Shown: positions 31,627-41,500 of the stretch, piece after piece
Layout of the letters: each line of letters opens with the position of its first letter
Position numbering within the stretch: the stretch's first letter is position 1
Assembly: GCA_026708185.1 (NCBI GenBank)
Contig: JAPOVK010000025.1
Coordinates: forward strand, 1 to 64,000
Length of the DNA: 64,000 nucleotides
Direction of reading: 5' to 3'
Origin: Gammaproteobacteria bacterium
GTDB taxonomy: Bacteria > Pseudomonadota > Gammaproteobacteria > Pseudomonadales > Azotimanducaceae
The notes under the pieces: generated by a model
What the model was told of the DNA's origin: nothing
Database searches by the model: none
What the model saw: only the letters and a program-made list of their open reading frames with translations
Position numbers and translations under genes: made by a program

Positions 31627-32310
31627 TTACGCGCGCTTCTTGCCGAGCAGGTCCTTGGAGAGAGGCGCATCGCCGACCGTAGTCGGCTCTGCCAATTTCG
31701 TGGCCCGCATGCGCTCCGGCGTCATCAGGTCGCGCTGGCTCGGGTCGTACTTGGCCACGGAGCCGTCCTCGCCGATCATCCAGGACAGCGGTCGACGGGT
31801 GTTCTTCACGGCTTCCTGCAAGAGCGTCAGTCCCTGCATGAAGGCTTCCGGGCGCGGCGGACAGCCCGGTACGTAAACGTCAACCGGGAGAAACTTGTCG
31901 GCACCCTGCACGACGCTGTAGACGTCGAACATGCCCCCCGAATTGGCGCACGACCCCATGGAGATCACCCAGCGGGGCTCCAGGAGTTGCTCGTAGAGAT
32001 GTTGCAGCACGGGCGCCATCTTGCGGAACACGGTCCCCGACACGACGATCAGGTCGGCTTGGCGCGGCGTCGCGCGGATCACTTCCGCGCCAAAGCGCGA
32101 CAGGTCGTGGCGCGAGGTGAACGAGGTGGCCATCTCCACGTAGCAGCACGAGAGGCCGAAGTTGAACGGCCATATGGAGTTCGCGCGGCCCCATGCGACC
32201 AGGTCTTCGAGCCGCGCCGTGAGGAAACTCTTGCCGGCCTCCTCGTTGTAGGCGTCGTCGACGGACTGCATCGACGCGCCGGGTTCGGTCTTGATGAGCC
32301 GCCACTGCAT
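31627..32310 (-). CDS. nuoB: NADH-quinone oxidoreductase subunit B
   Basis: This 227-residue subunit holds cluster N2, the last electron donor to quinone, with the tandem CC in [13 protein letters not shown] and further cysteines in GSCANSGG and VPGCPPRPE. Its ATG shares one base with the nuoA stop (TGATG). The C-terminal 40 residues are basic and variable as in other NuoB proteins. It is next to nuoCD. Confidence 0.97.
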   Translation of the reverse strand: MQWRLIKTEPGASMQSVDDAYNEEAGKSFLTARLEDLVAWGRANSIWPFNFGLSCCYVEMATSFTSRHDLSRFGAEVIRATPRQADLIVVSGTVFRKMAPVLQHLYEQLLEPRWVISMGSCANSGGMFDVYSVVQGADKFLPVDVYVPGCPPRPEAFMQGLTLLQEAVKNTRRPLSWMIGEDGSVAKYDPSQRDLMTPERMRATKLAEPTTVGDAPLSKDLLGKKRA

Positions 32311-32762
32311 CAGGCGGCCCCCGCGGCCGTTGACGCCTCTTCCGCCCGCGCATAGCGCCCCGGACCGGCCACCCGCCGCTTCAGGCCCCAGTCGAGGGCA
32401 CCGGTGCGCCACTCGTAGAAGAGCGCCGCGAGCAGCAGCACGATGAAGAAGCTCGCACCGATGTAGCCTCGCCAGCCGACGTCGTTGAACGCCACGGCCC
32501 AGGCGATGATGAAGATCGTCTCGAGGTCGAATACCACGAAGAAGACGGCGATCAGGTAGAACTCGATCGATAGCCGCATCTCCTCGGCTTCGCCCACCGG
32601 AACGATCCCGGATTCGAACGGAAGGGTGCGGGCCCCGCCGTGTCGAGCCTTGGAACCGACGAACCATGCGGCGCCGAGCGACGCGGCGATGATGGCCGCC
32701 ACCACGGCGGCGTACAGGAAAAGCGGCAGGATGTCGGCAGCGACCGAACCGTCCTCAGGCAC
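32310..32762 (-). CDS. nuoA: NADH-quinone oxidoreductase subunit A
   Basis: A 150-residue membrane subunit with three helices; the second and third are separated by the conserved loop [36 protein letters not shown], which takes part in the quinone site. The GTG at 32762 has GGGAG seven bases upstream. It starts the first nuo half, with a strong promoter candidate about 65 bases upstream. Length is close to E. coli NuoA (147). Confidence 0.96.
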   Translation of the reverse strand: MPEDGSVAADILPLFLYAAVVAAIIAASLGAAWFVGSKARHGGARTLPFESGIVPVGEAEEMRLSIEFYLIAVFFVVFDLETIFIIAWAVAFNDVGWRGYIGASFFIVLLLAALFYEWRTGALDWGLKRRVAGPGRYARAEEASTAAGAA

Positions 32763-32832
32763 CCTCGTCTCCCTACGCGGAGGTCCTCACATCCGGGGGG
32801 CGTTGCGCGACGCGGTCCCGCGGAAAACCGGG

Positions 32833-32861
32833 ACAATACAGATCGGGTTTCCCTTGGGCAA
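32833..32861 (-). promoter_or_regulatory. Candidate nuoA promoter
   Basis: TTGCCC (32856-32861), 17 bases and TATTGT (32833-32838) on the minus strand, about 71 bases before the nuoA GTG. The arrangement is identical to that proposed for nuoG at 25708-25736. A hairpin GTCCCG...CGGGAC overlaps the -10. Confidence 0.6.
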
Positions 32862-32923
32862 GAGCGGGATCGGTAGCGCTCTTGGAGACCAAGGCCGCGA
32901 TTGCCCCCGGCGCTGGGCGGTAC

Positions 32924-32941
32924 GCGGACGTCCACGTCCGC
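32924..32941. repeat. Perfect hairpin upstream of nuoA
   Basis: GCGGACGT, loop CC, ACGTCCGC. The core GCGGACG/CGTCCGC is the same as in the bpt-nuoF hairpin at 28066-28083. It lies 36 bases downstream of the AAA-ATPase stop, so it may end that transcript. Confidence 0.6.
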
Positions 32942-32977
32942 ATTCCCGGCCTTGGCGCGAGGCGCAGTGCTCCTCCG

Positions 32978-34123
32978 CTATGTCGGCGGCACAAGGCCAC
33001 CGATGTGCGCCATCAAGCTGGGAATCCCCGGTCGCCACACGTGCCCCTCACCAGGCGGGTTCCACACGTAACCGACGGCTGCCAAATCGTCGCGGATGCG
33101 GATCGCCTCGTCCTGGCTCGCCGTGGTTCCGGATATCACTCGCGTTCCGGCGATGACCGCGTCCACCTCGGCCTGAGTCACCTGGTCCCGGTTGCCGAAA
33201 GCGCGTGCGATCGCGGATGCCACATCCAACAGACCGGCTCGCTCGAGTTCGTTGTGGCGATGGTGATAGTACGTTCCACGGCCTTGGTCGAATGCGCTGG
33301 CAGCTTGGGCCACCACGCCCCCGTCAATCGTCCCGTGCCCGTTGGCCGCTGCGACATCCCACAGCGCCGCGCCGATGAGCTGGACGAAGTACGGATAGCA
33401 CTGGCTCGCCTCGACAGCCCGCGACAGGGCGGCGGCCTCGAAGGTCGTCGGGGGCGTCTCGGCCTCGAACGGCCGGGACAGGGCGTCCGCGGCAGCTGAT
33501 TCGTCAAGTAGGCCCATTCCGATCTGCTCGGCGCGGTCCCAGAACGTCGCGGACATGGCGTTGAGTTGCGGCGCGATGCCTGGCGTACCGGCCAGCACAA
33601 GCAGAAAAGGCGCCAGCGCAGCGACGGACTGGCTCGCGTTCAAGAGTGCCTGGCCGACCACCGTGTCCAACGTGTGAGCCTCGTCGAGGAGAACGACGAG
33701 CGGTCGCTGGCGACAGCGCAAGGTCAGCAACTCCGACAAGGTGCCAAGATTGTCACCAAGCTCCCAGCCCACCCGGCCGGTCCCGATCGACAGCGACAGC
33801 GAATCCGGCAGCATGGCCTTGAAACGACCCGGCGGCACGAGCGAGGTCGCGAGCGCGTCTACGCTTGGCAAGTCGCTCGGCGTCCGCCACAGCACATCGA
33901 TGCGCCCGCCGAGTTGCTCGACCTCGCCTTGAAACCAACGTAGCAGGACCGTCTTGCCGTTGCCGCGTGGTCCGCTCAGCACCACGTCGCGCGGCGCCCC
34001 TCGGCCAGCTTCGACATAGCCGAGAACCCCCTTCAGTTTGCGCTTCTCCGCTTCCCGTCCGGCAAGATAAGGTGGCAGGACGCCCCGACCGGGAACGAAG
34101 GGATTCAGGGCACCCGTTGGCAT
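32978..34123 (-). CDS. AAA+ ATPase, Orc1/archaeal-ATPase-like
   Basis: A 381-residue protein with Walker A GPRGNGKT (51-58), Walker B PLVVLLDEAH (143-150) and sensor-like LVLAGTPG, followed by a helical lid and a C-terminal winged-helix-like region (TQAEVDAVIAG...DDLAAVGYVWNPPGEGHVWRPGIPSLM). It resembles ATPases of the archaeal Orc1/Cdc6-like group that occur in bacteria near mobile or defence genes. Its function is unknown. It reads away from the toxin-antitoxin pair and towards nuoA, sharing a divergent upstream region with mazE. Confidence 0.72.
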   Translation of the reverse strand: MPTGALNPFVPGRGVLPPYLAGREAEKRKLKGVLGYVEAGRGAPRDVVLSGPRGNGKTVLLRWFQGEVEQLGGRIDVLWRTPSDLPSVDALATSLVPPGRFKAMLPDSLSLSIGTGRVGWELGDNLGTLSELLTLRCRQRPLVVLLDEAHTLDTVVGQALLNASQSVAALAPFLLVLAGTPGIAPQLNAMSATFWDRAEQIGMGLLDESAAADALSRPFEAETPPTTFEAAALSRAVEASQCYPYFVQLIGAALWDVAAANGHGTIDGGVVAQAASAFDQGRGTYYHHRHNELERAGLLDVASAIARAFGNRDQVTQAEVDAVIAGTRVISGTTASQDEAIRIRDDLAAVGYVWNPPGEGHVWRPGIPSLMAHIGGLVPPT

Positions 34124-34298
34124 CCGACAAGACTAGCAGATGGCTCGCCGCGCCATGGCCTGGCGTGCCAACGACAGGGCGGCAACGGCTTCGTATCGAG
34201 ATTTCGCGATCCAGGGCCGCACCTGTCTTCCAGCAGGAGTAGCCCATGCCTCTTGGGAAGCCTGGTGACCGGACGTCCGCGCTCGGTGCGCTCGATGG

Positions 34299-34327
34299 TT
34301 GACCTGCAATAAAGGCAGACGTGCCTT
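34299..34327 (+). promoter_or_regulatory. Candidate promoter/operator of the toxin-antitoxin pair
   Basis: TTGACC (34299-34304) precedes an exact inverted repeat AAGGCA-GACG-TGCCTT (34312-34327). A clear AGGAGG ribosome site (34343-34348) sits before the ATG at 34354. An operator inside the promoter would suit autorepression by an AbrB-type antitoxin; no good -10 is visible. Confidence 0.4.
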
Positions 34328-34353
34328 ACGCTCGCCAGTGTCAGGAGGATTGA

Positions 34354-34605
34354 ATGACAGCGACGCTCACGATCACGGCCAAGGGACAGGTCACATTGCG
34401 CAAGGAGTTTCTCGCCCATCTCGGCGCGCGGCCGGGCGACCGCCTCACCGTCGAGTTGCTGGAAGGCGGCCGACTGCAGGTCGAGCCCAAGCGCGGGCAG
34501 CCTGCGGCATCCCTCTCCGGTCTGCTTGCCAAGTCAAACACCAAGCGCCTGTCGATCGCTGAAGTCAGCGATGCGACGGCCGCCGGCTGGGCTGGCGAAC
34601 GTTGA
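34354..34605 (+). CDS. AbrB/MazE-family antitoxin
   Basis: An 83-residue protein starting with the SpoVT/AbrB DNA-binding domain (TLTITAKGQVTLRKEFLAHLGARPGDRLTVELLEGGRLQVEP). The C-terminal half is probably the toxin-binding part. Its ATG has a strong AGGAGG site six bases upstream. The stop overlaps the toxin start (TTGA), the layout of classical toxin-antitoxin operons in which the antitoxin comes first. It is expected to bind the pair's own promoter. Confidence 0.88.
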   Translation: MTATLTITAKGQVTLRKEFLAHLGARPGDRLTVELLEGGRLQVEPKRGQPAASLSGLLAKSNTKRLSIAEVSDATAAGWAGER

Positions 34606-35015
34606 AAATCACGGCCGACACGAACCTCCTATTGCGCACGGTCCTTCAAGACGACCCGCCGCGGTCGCGCGAAGCGGACGCCCTATTGGCACAGGCTGCC
34701 GCGATCGCGGTACCACCCACCGTATTCTGCGAGTTCGCATGGGTGTCGCGCCGCGGCTACGGGTATTCCAACGACGAGATCGCCCACGGCATCACGGCGA
34801 TCTGCAACGTGGAGGCAGTCGCCACCGATGGTGCCGCCGTCGACTTGGGCCTCGCGATGCTCCGCGCTGGCGGCGACTTCGCCGATGGCGTCATCGCGCA
34901 CCAAGGCCGCACTCTCGGAGGGGGCGCGTTTGCCAGCTTCGACCGGGCCGCGGTAACAATGCTCAAAGGCGGGGGTGTCGAAGCCGAAGAACCCGTGGAT
35001 CTGCTCGTCGACTGA
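34602..35015 (+). CDS. PIN-domain ribonuclease toxin (VapC-like)
   Basis: The 137-residue protein has the PIN acidic residues: Asp in KITADTNLLLR, Glu in VFCEFAWVSRRG, then Asp in GGDFADGVIAH and Asp in FASFDRAAVTM. PIN toxins of the VapC type cleave tRNA or rRNA when the antitoxin is lost. The TTG start overlaps the antitoxin stop. Pairing an AbrB-type antitoxin with a PIN toxin is a common VapB/VapC layout. RecBCD genes follow 373 bases later. Confidence 0.88.
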   Translation: MKITADTNLLLRTVLQDDPPRSREADALLAQAAAIAVPPTVFCEFAWVSRRGYGYSNDEIAHGITAICNVEAVATDGAAVDLGLAMLRAGGDFADGVIAHQGRTLGGGAFASFDRAAVTMLKGGGVEAEEPVDLLVD

Positions 35016-35388
35016 AGAAGGCCTACTTCGCTTGGCGTGGCTGAGCACGACGTCGGCGGCCGCTCCCCCCGCGTCGTTACCCGGAGCGGAGAGTCGCACA
35101 GGCGCGGTCGGCGTTGTCGATCCCGCCCTGAATGAGCCGAACGCATTGCCGAGCTTCGTCTCAAGCTGTTAGTTTGCACGACAGCAAGCCGCATTGGGTC
35201 CCGATGGCGAGAAAACGGCACGAGCGTGACCGCAACGCGACGCAGATTGTCGCGTTGGCGTGCGAACGTGGACGCATGCTTGGCAACTCGCCCAGTCCCT
35301 GCCCGTCGCTCCGATTCGAGTACGGACCAACGAGCCCGCCTCGAGCGATGCGCATCACCCGAATGCCGAAGGACCGCGCGGGCATCCT
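35016..35388. other. 373-bp gap between the PIN toxin and recC
   Basis: I see no recognisable gene. A short open frame around 35132-35392 has no family resemblance and no ribosome site. Neither a convincing promoter nor a hairpin is visible, although recC must have a start signal here or in the toxin transcript. Confidence 0.5.
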
Positions 35389-38300
35389 GTGACTGAATCG
35401 CCGGCCACTGCATCCTTGTTCCACGTACACGCGTCCGAGCGCTTGGAAGCCCTCGCGGGACGCCTCGCCGCCACCATGCGCGCGCGGCCGGGCGACCCGT
35501 TGAGCGCGGAGCGCATAGTCGTGCCCCATCCCCTCATGGGGCAATGGCTGCGCCTGCAACTGGCGGAACGCCTAGGAATCGCAGCTCACCTGTGCGTCGA
35601 ACTGCCGTCGGAGTTCGCCTGGCGCGCGATGCGCGAGACCCTGCCGGAGTTGTCCGAGGAAGCGATCTTCGAGCCGGCCTACCTGCGCTGGCGCATCTTC
35701 GAGCGGCTGGCCGCCTGGACCGGGGACGACGAGATCGGTCGCTATCTCGCGGACAACGACGCCCGCAAGCGCTTCGAACTCGCCGACCGGCTGGCCATCG
35801 CCTACGACCGCTGTCTGGTGTACCGGCCCGGGCAAATCGGCACGTGGCAACGTGGCGGCTCAGACCGCTGGCATGCACGCCTGTGGAGCGAACTGGCGAT
35901 TGGCCAGGCGCCGGCGCTGCACTGGGTCGACGCCATCGCCGCCTACCGGCAAGCCCATGGCACAGCGCACGCGCGGACCCGGCCGCGCGTAAGCTTCTTC
36001 GGGGTCGCCACGCTGTCGCCGTCCTATCGCGACTTTCTCATCGTCGCCGCGCAGGCGTTCGACGTACACCTCTTCCTGCTGAGCCCGCGCGGGGACTTCT
36101 GGACGCATCCGCCGAGCCGCAACGCGACCGGCTACTACGACGAGGCCAACGAACTGTTGGAGGCGTGGGCGCGACCGGCGCGGGACATGCAGCGCCTCGT
36201 CCAGGACGCAAGCCGGCTGGTCGACGATGCCGACGGCGATCAGCCGGGCGCAGGGACCGCGGAGGCGACTTGCCTGGCGACCGTTCAGCGGGACCTGCTC
36301 GGCGCCGAGCAAGCGACCACCCCTGCGCCGTCGACACCGGACGACTCCCTCCAGATCCACGTCTGCCACTCCGCGACCCGCGAGATCGAAGTGCTCCACG
36401 ACCGGTTGCTTGGCCTCTTCGACGACCACCCGGACATCCAACCCGCGGACGTGATGGTGCTGACGCCGGACATGGACACCTATGCACCGATCATCAGGGC
36501 GGTGTTCAGTGCCACGGGCCGGATACGCTTCCAAGTCGGTCGAGAACGGTTCCGGGAGGGCGCCGCTATCACCGCATTCCTGGACCTGCTCGACCTGCCA
36601 GGGTCGCGCTATACCGCAAACGAAATGGTCGCGCCGCTCAGGGCAGAATCCGTGCGCGCCTGCTTCGGCATCGACGAGGGTGATCTCGAGGGCATCCGCG
36701 ACTGGCTGGGGCGCGCCGGAATCCGCTGGGGACTGGACGCCGAACATCGCACACCGCTGGGCGTTCCGCCTTCGCCCAACCACACTTGGCGCCACGGCCT
36801 GCGTCGCTTGCTCCTCGGCTACACGATCGACCGCGAGGACACTCTGCACGACGACATCACACCGTGTGTCCTCAACCGCTGGGGCAACGCGGGCGCCAAC
36901 GACTACGAACTGCTCGGACGATTCCACCGCTACTGCGAACTGGCCTTCGCCCTTGACGAATGGCACACCGATGAGCGGACCCCCGCGGAGTGGGCCGAGC
37001 GTCTGCGCGGCGAGATCCTCGCCCCTTTCTTCACCGCCGAGCGCCGGTTCCACCCTGAGATCGGCCGCGAAGTCGGGGCCGTGGCCCGCCTCATCGACGC
37101 GTTCGCCAGCGAATGCGAACAAGCACGGGCGGTCGCGCCATTGAGTTTCGCCGTGCTGCGCGACGTGCTCGCCGAACATGCCGCCACGTCGATCCGCGGC
37201 GTCCCGCGGCTGGCCGACGGGGTTACCGTGGCCGGGTTGGCGAGTGGGCAGGTCCTGCCCGCCAAGGTGGTGTGCGCCGTTGGAATGAACGACGGCGTGT
37301 TTCCCAGCCGGCCTCCACCGATGCCATTCGAGTTCGTCCAAAACCTGTTCGGGTCCGCTGACCATGCCGTGGGCGACCGGGATGTGCGCGACGACGACCG
37401 TTTCGCATTCCTCTCGGCCGTGCTCGCGGCGCGGCGCTTGCTCATCTTGACGTACACGGGTCGCGATCTGCAGGAGGACAAGCCGATTCCGGCCTCGGTG
37501 GTCGTGAGCGAACTGACGGCGTATCTAGAGCGGCGATTCCCGAGTACCAAGGGAACCTGGGAGACCCGCCATCCGCTGCAGCCGTTCAGTCCCCGTTACT
37601 TCGGCAACGACGAGCCGCGCCTCTTCAGCTATGCGAAACCCATGGCGGACGCGGCAAACGCGCTTGGCGCGAGCCATTCCCCGCCGCGCCGTTTCGCCGG
37701 CGAGTTCGAGCCGAGCGACGCAGCGAGCCGCGCTGAGCTCGACATCGAGGAGCTGGTCCGCTTCTCGGCGAGCCCGACCACCTATTTCCTGAGGCACGTC
37801 CTGCGCATCAATCTGGGCATCCGCGACAACGAGATCGACGACGACGAACCGTTCCAGCTCGACGCGCTGCAGGGATGGCAGTTGAAGAGCGACCTCGCGG
37901 GCTTCGGCAACGCCACCGACGACAGGACGCACGCATTGGCCAGCGCCAGTGGCTTGCTCCCGCCCGGCAACCTGGCACGTATCCAGCATCGCGAGTCCAG
38001 CGACGAGGTCGCCGGCCTTGTGGACGCCTTGACACCGTTCATCGACCACACCGCGTCCGCCGACGTTGACATCGACGTTGACGGCACTCGCATCATCGGC
38101 AGAGCCGAGGGACTCCACTGGGACAAGGCGGAACTGGTGTGGCACCGGATCGGCCGGGTGCGTACGAAGGACGAGATCGCGGTGTGGCTGCGTCTGCTGG
38201 CACTCATCTGCACCGAGGAGCAGCCGTTCGCCGCCTACCTGTTCGGCAGCAAGACCGCACCCACCCCCGTGGTCCTCAGCGGTCCGTCGCCGACAACCGC

Positions 38301-38547
38301 GCGCGAGTTTCTGAGCGACTGGGTCGCGGCGTGGCACGAGGGACAGTGCAAGGCCCTGCCGTTCTTCCCGGAGACATCATGGGCAGTCATGGCGGGTAAG
38401 AAGCTCGAGTCACCGTGGGCGAGCATGGCGTGGAGCGAGGGCAACGACGACTACCACCGGCTGGTCTACCCCGACGGGCCTCGCGCGGAGGGCTTCGAGG
38501 CACTGGCCGAACGCCTTCTCTTACCACTCCGGGAGGCACGGTCGTGA
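35389..38547 (+). CDS. recC: Exodeoxyribonuclease V subunit gamma (RecC)
   Basis: The 1052-residue protein follows RecC in order: N-terminal MAQWL-like region (LMGQWLRLQLAERLGIAAHLCVELPSEF), LVYRPGQIGTW, RVSFFGVATLSPSYRDFL, ADVMVLTPDMDTYAPIIRAVF and a nuclease-like C-terminal domain. RecC recognises Chi and splits the DNA duplex. The GTG at 35389 starts MTESPATASLFHVHASERLEALAGRL, aligned with the family; upstream in-frame sequence is not conserved. Its stop overlaps the recB GTG (GTGA). Confidence 0.93.
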   Translation: MTESPATASLFHVHASERLEALAGRLAATMRARPGDPLSAERIVVPHPLMGQWLRLQLAERLGIAAHLCVELPSEFAWRAMRETLPELSEEAIFEPAYLRWRIFERLAAWTGDDEIGRYLADNDARKRFELADRLAIAYDRCLVYRPGQIGTWQRGGSDRWHARLWSELAIGQAPALHWVDAIAAYRQAHGTAHARTRPRVSFFGVATLSPSYRDFLIVAAQAFDVHLFLLSPRGDFWTHPPSRNATGYYDEANELLEAWARPARDMQRLVQDASRLVDDADGDQPGAGTAEATCLATVQRDLLGAEQATTPAPSTPDDSLQIHVCHSATREIEVLHDRLLGLFDDHPDIQPADVMVLTPDMDTYAPIIRAVFSATGRIRFQVGRERFREGAAITAFLDLLDLPGSRYTANEMVAPLRAESVRACFGIDEGDLEGIRDWLGRAGIRWGLDAEHRTPLGVPPSPNHTWRHGLRRLLLGYTIDREDTLHDDITPCVLNRWGNAGANDYELLGRFHRYCELAFALDEWHTDERTPAEWAERLRGEILAPFFTAERRFHPEIGREVGAVARLIDAFASECEQARAVAPLSFAVLRDVLAEHAATSIRGVPRLADGVTVAGLASGQVLPAKVVCAVGMNDGVFPSRPPPMPFEFVQNLFGSADHAVGDRDVRDDDRFAFLSAVLAARRLLILTYTGRDLQEDKPIPASVVVSELTAYLERRFPSTKGTWETRHPLQPFSPRYFGNDEPRLFSYAKPMADAANALGASHSPPRRFAGEFEPSDAASRAELDIEELVRFSASPTTYFLRHVLRINLGIRDNEIDDDEPFQLDALQGWQLKSDLAGFGNATDDRTHALASASGLLPPGNLARIQHRESSDEVAGLVDALTPFIDHTASADVDIDVDGTRIIGRAEGLHWDKAELVWHRIGRVRTKDEIAVWLRLLALICTEEQPFAAYLFGSKTAPTPVVLSGPSPTTAREFLSDWVAAWHEGQCKALPFFPETSWAVMAGKKLESPWASMAWSEGNDDYHRLVYPDGPRAEGFEALAERLLLPLREARS

Positions 38548-41500
38548 GCGCACGGTCCCCTTACACCGCGCCGTTAAACGGCGGCTTGGTCGTCGAGGCC
38601 AGCGCGGGGACCGGCAAGACGTACACGCTCACGACACTCGTCGCGCGGCTCGTGGTAGAGGCGCATCACCGCATCGACGACCTGTTGATCGTCACCTTCA
38701 CCGTTGCCGCCACCGGAGAACTGCGCACCCGCGTCTGGGAGACGCTGTGCGCCGCCCGCGATGCCGCCGCCGGGCGGACGGCGGCCACGAGCCAGGCCCG
38801 GGAACTCGCTGGACATTGGCGGAAGGCAGGCCTGCTCGACGCCGCCGAAGCGCGGCTAACGCGAGCGATTCGCGACTTCGACCGGGCCAACATCACCACT
38901 ATCCACGGCTTCTGCCAGCGCGCGCTTGGCGAGTTCGCACTCGAGGCCGGACTGCCGTTCAGGTTCGGCGTCAGCGGCGACGGCGCGTTGGAGGTCGAAT
39001 CCGCGGCACGCGACTTCTGGCGGAAGGAGATGGCTGGCGAACCGGTCCCGCTGCTCGAGTACGCGAGGGCGCGCAAGTTCCTGTTGGATCAAAGCGCCGA
39101 CTGGTCGGGACAGGCGCTGGCACGATCGAGCGTACTGCGACCGGCCATGTCTGCCACTGAATTCGCCCGGCTGTGGGCGAAGCGGCGCGATGCGTGGCAC
39201 GATGCGTTCAAGGCGGCCCGTGCGGACTGGATCGCGCCGAGGCAACCCGTGGCGCTTCGCGAATTCTGGGAGTCGGACGCCTACACGTGGAGGAAGAGCA
39301 AGACGTACTTCAAGGACCAAGCGGCCTTTGAAGCGCTGACCGCGGCATTCGACGCGAACGAGCCCGACCTGCTGTCCCTTGGCACGGCAGGCTACTTCGG
39401 CCGTGAATCACTGACGGCGCAGCTCTACAAGAACACGCCGCCCCCCGACACCCCGCCGTTCGACCGCCTGGATCAGCTCGCTTACGCGGCCAGCCAACTC
39501 GGCGAATTCTGGCTGCTCGGCCGCCGCCGGGGCTTGCTGACCGAGGCAGCAGCGACCCTGCACGACGGCGTCTGGCGTAATCGCCAATTGACCTTCGACG
39601 CGCTCCTGAGCGAATTGCACGATGCGCTGTACGGCGAGAACGCGAACGCGCTCGCCGCGCGCATGCGGGCCCGGTATCCGATCGCGCTGATCGACGAGTT
39701 CCAGGACACGGATCGCCTCCAAGCGCGGGTCTTCGAGGCGGTCTACCCCCGCGACGGACTGATCGTAGTTGGCGACCCGAAGCAGTCCATCTTCCGGTTC
39801 CGCGGCGCAGACGTATACGCGTATGTCGACGCCAAGCGACGGTTGGATGGCGGTCAACTACAGCTAACACAGAACTACCGCTCGACACCCCGCCTCGTGG
39901 AGGCGGTGAACGCGGTCTTCCAACACGATGACGCGCTCGTGCTGGAGGAGGTCGGCTTTGAACCCGCCATTGCCGCCGGCGGTGCCGGCGAGCTGCGGGT
40001 CGAAGACCCGGATTTCGATCACAGGCCATTCCAGCTGCATGTCTTCGGGTCAAGCGAGGACGGCAAGCCGTGGACCAAGCCCGCCCTGACGGACCATGCA
40101 GCGACGCACGCAGCGAACCGCGTAGCAGCGCTGATCGGCATGGGCGCCGCAGGCAAGGCCGTGCTCGCGCGAGGGCAGACAACGCGACCGTTGGCTGCCG
40201 CCGACGTCGCCGTGCTCGTGCGCACCGGCGAGCAGGGCCGCGCGATGATCCGGGAACTTCGCGCCCGTGGTCTACGTACCGTCGAGATCGGCACCGAAAG
40301 CGTCTTCGACAGCGACGAAGCGGCGACCTTGCACCGGCTGCTCCAGGCCCTCGCCACCGACGAGGCCGAATTCGATGCGGCGGCACGCTTGCGCGGCGCG
40401 CTCGCCGCTGAAATGTTCGACCTCGACATGGCGGACCTCGATCGGCTTCGGGAGGACGACCGGATCTGGGCACGATGGCTTGACCGCGCGCGAGACTGGC
40501 GACGCCTTTGGGCCTCCGGTGGCATCGCTTCGCTAATGCGTCATCTGCTGTTCGCCGACGACCCGGCGTGCGCCGGGAATCTGCTCGCCCATCCCAACGG
40601 TCCTCGCCGGCTGACGAACTTCCTGCACCTCACGGATCTGCTGCACGACGCCGAAACCCGCCACCGCCTGTCGAGGCGCGGCCTCCTGGACTGGTTCGCC
40701 CACTTCAAGGCCCAGCCCAAACGCGGTGGCGAGACGGCCCAGCTTCGCCTCGAAAGCGACGAGGACCTGGTTAAGGTCGTCACGATCCACCGTGCCAAGG
40801 GGCTGGAGTTCCCGATCGTTTTCTGTCCCTTCGCGTGGTGGGGCCGCAAGCCCGACAAGAACGCGACGGCGCAGTACTACGACAGCGAGTCCAACGAGCC
40901 CGTATTGGATCTACAGCCCTCGCTCAAGGCCTTGGAGCGCGAACAGCAGGAGGAGTTCGCGGACGAAGTGCGGCTGTCGTACGTCGCATTGACGCGGGCC
41001 AAGTACCGATGCGAGGTGACCTGGGGGTCGGCGAACGACTCCGAGCACGCGCCATTGGACTGGCTGTTGCCAGCCGACATTGACGACTTCGCGCGCCGTG
41101 CGCCAGAGGCCATCTCCGTGCTGGACGCCACGGTTGCAGACGAGGCCACGACGGTGCCGCGTCCCGACCTTGGCAACGAGACCTTGCGCGCTCGCGAACT
41201 CAACCGGCCATTGGGCGGCACACGGCAATTGACGAGCTATTCGGCGCTGACTGCCGGAATGTCGGCAGCGCACGATGAAGCGGTCGACGAGCCGGATCAC
41301 GACGCCGACGAACCGCTCGCCGAAACCCCGGCGGAGCCCGCGCTGGACGTGTTTGGCTTCCCCGCCGGCAGTCGGGCCGGCAACTGTCTGCACGAGATCC
41401 TGGAGCGCCATGTCGAACACGGCGACATGGAGGCAACCTGTCGCGACGCCCTAGCCCGTTACGGCATCGACGCCAAGTGGCTCCCCGTGGCGCAATCCAT

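Noticed and set aside
35260-35388. Longer recC start upstream of GTG 35389
   Set aside because: The extra 43 codons have no family match and no ribosome site; the family alignment starts at the GTG.
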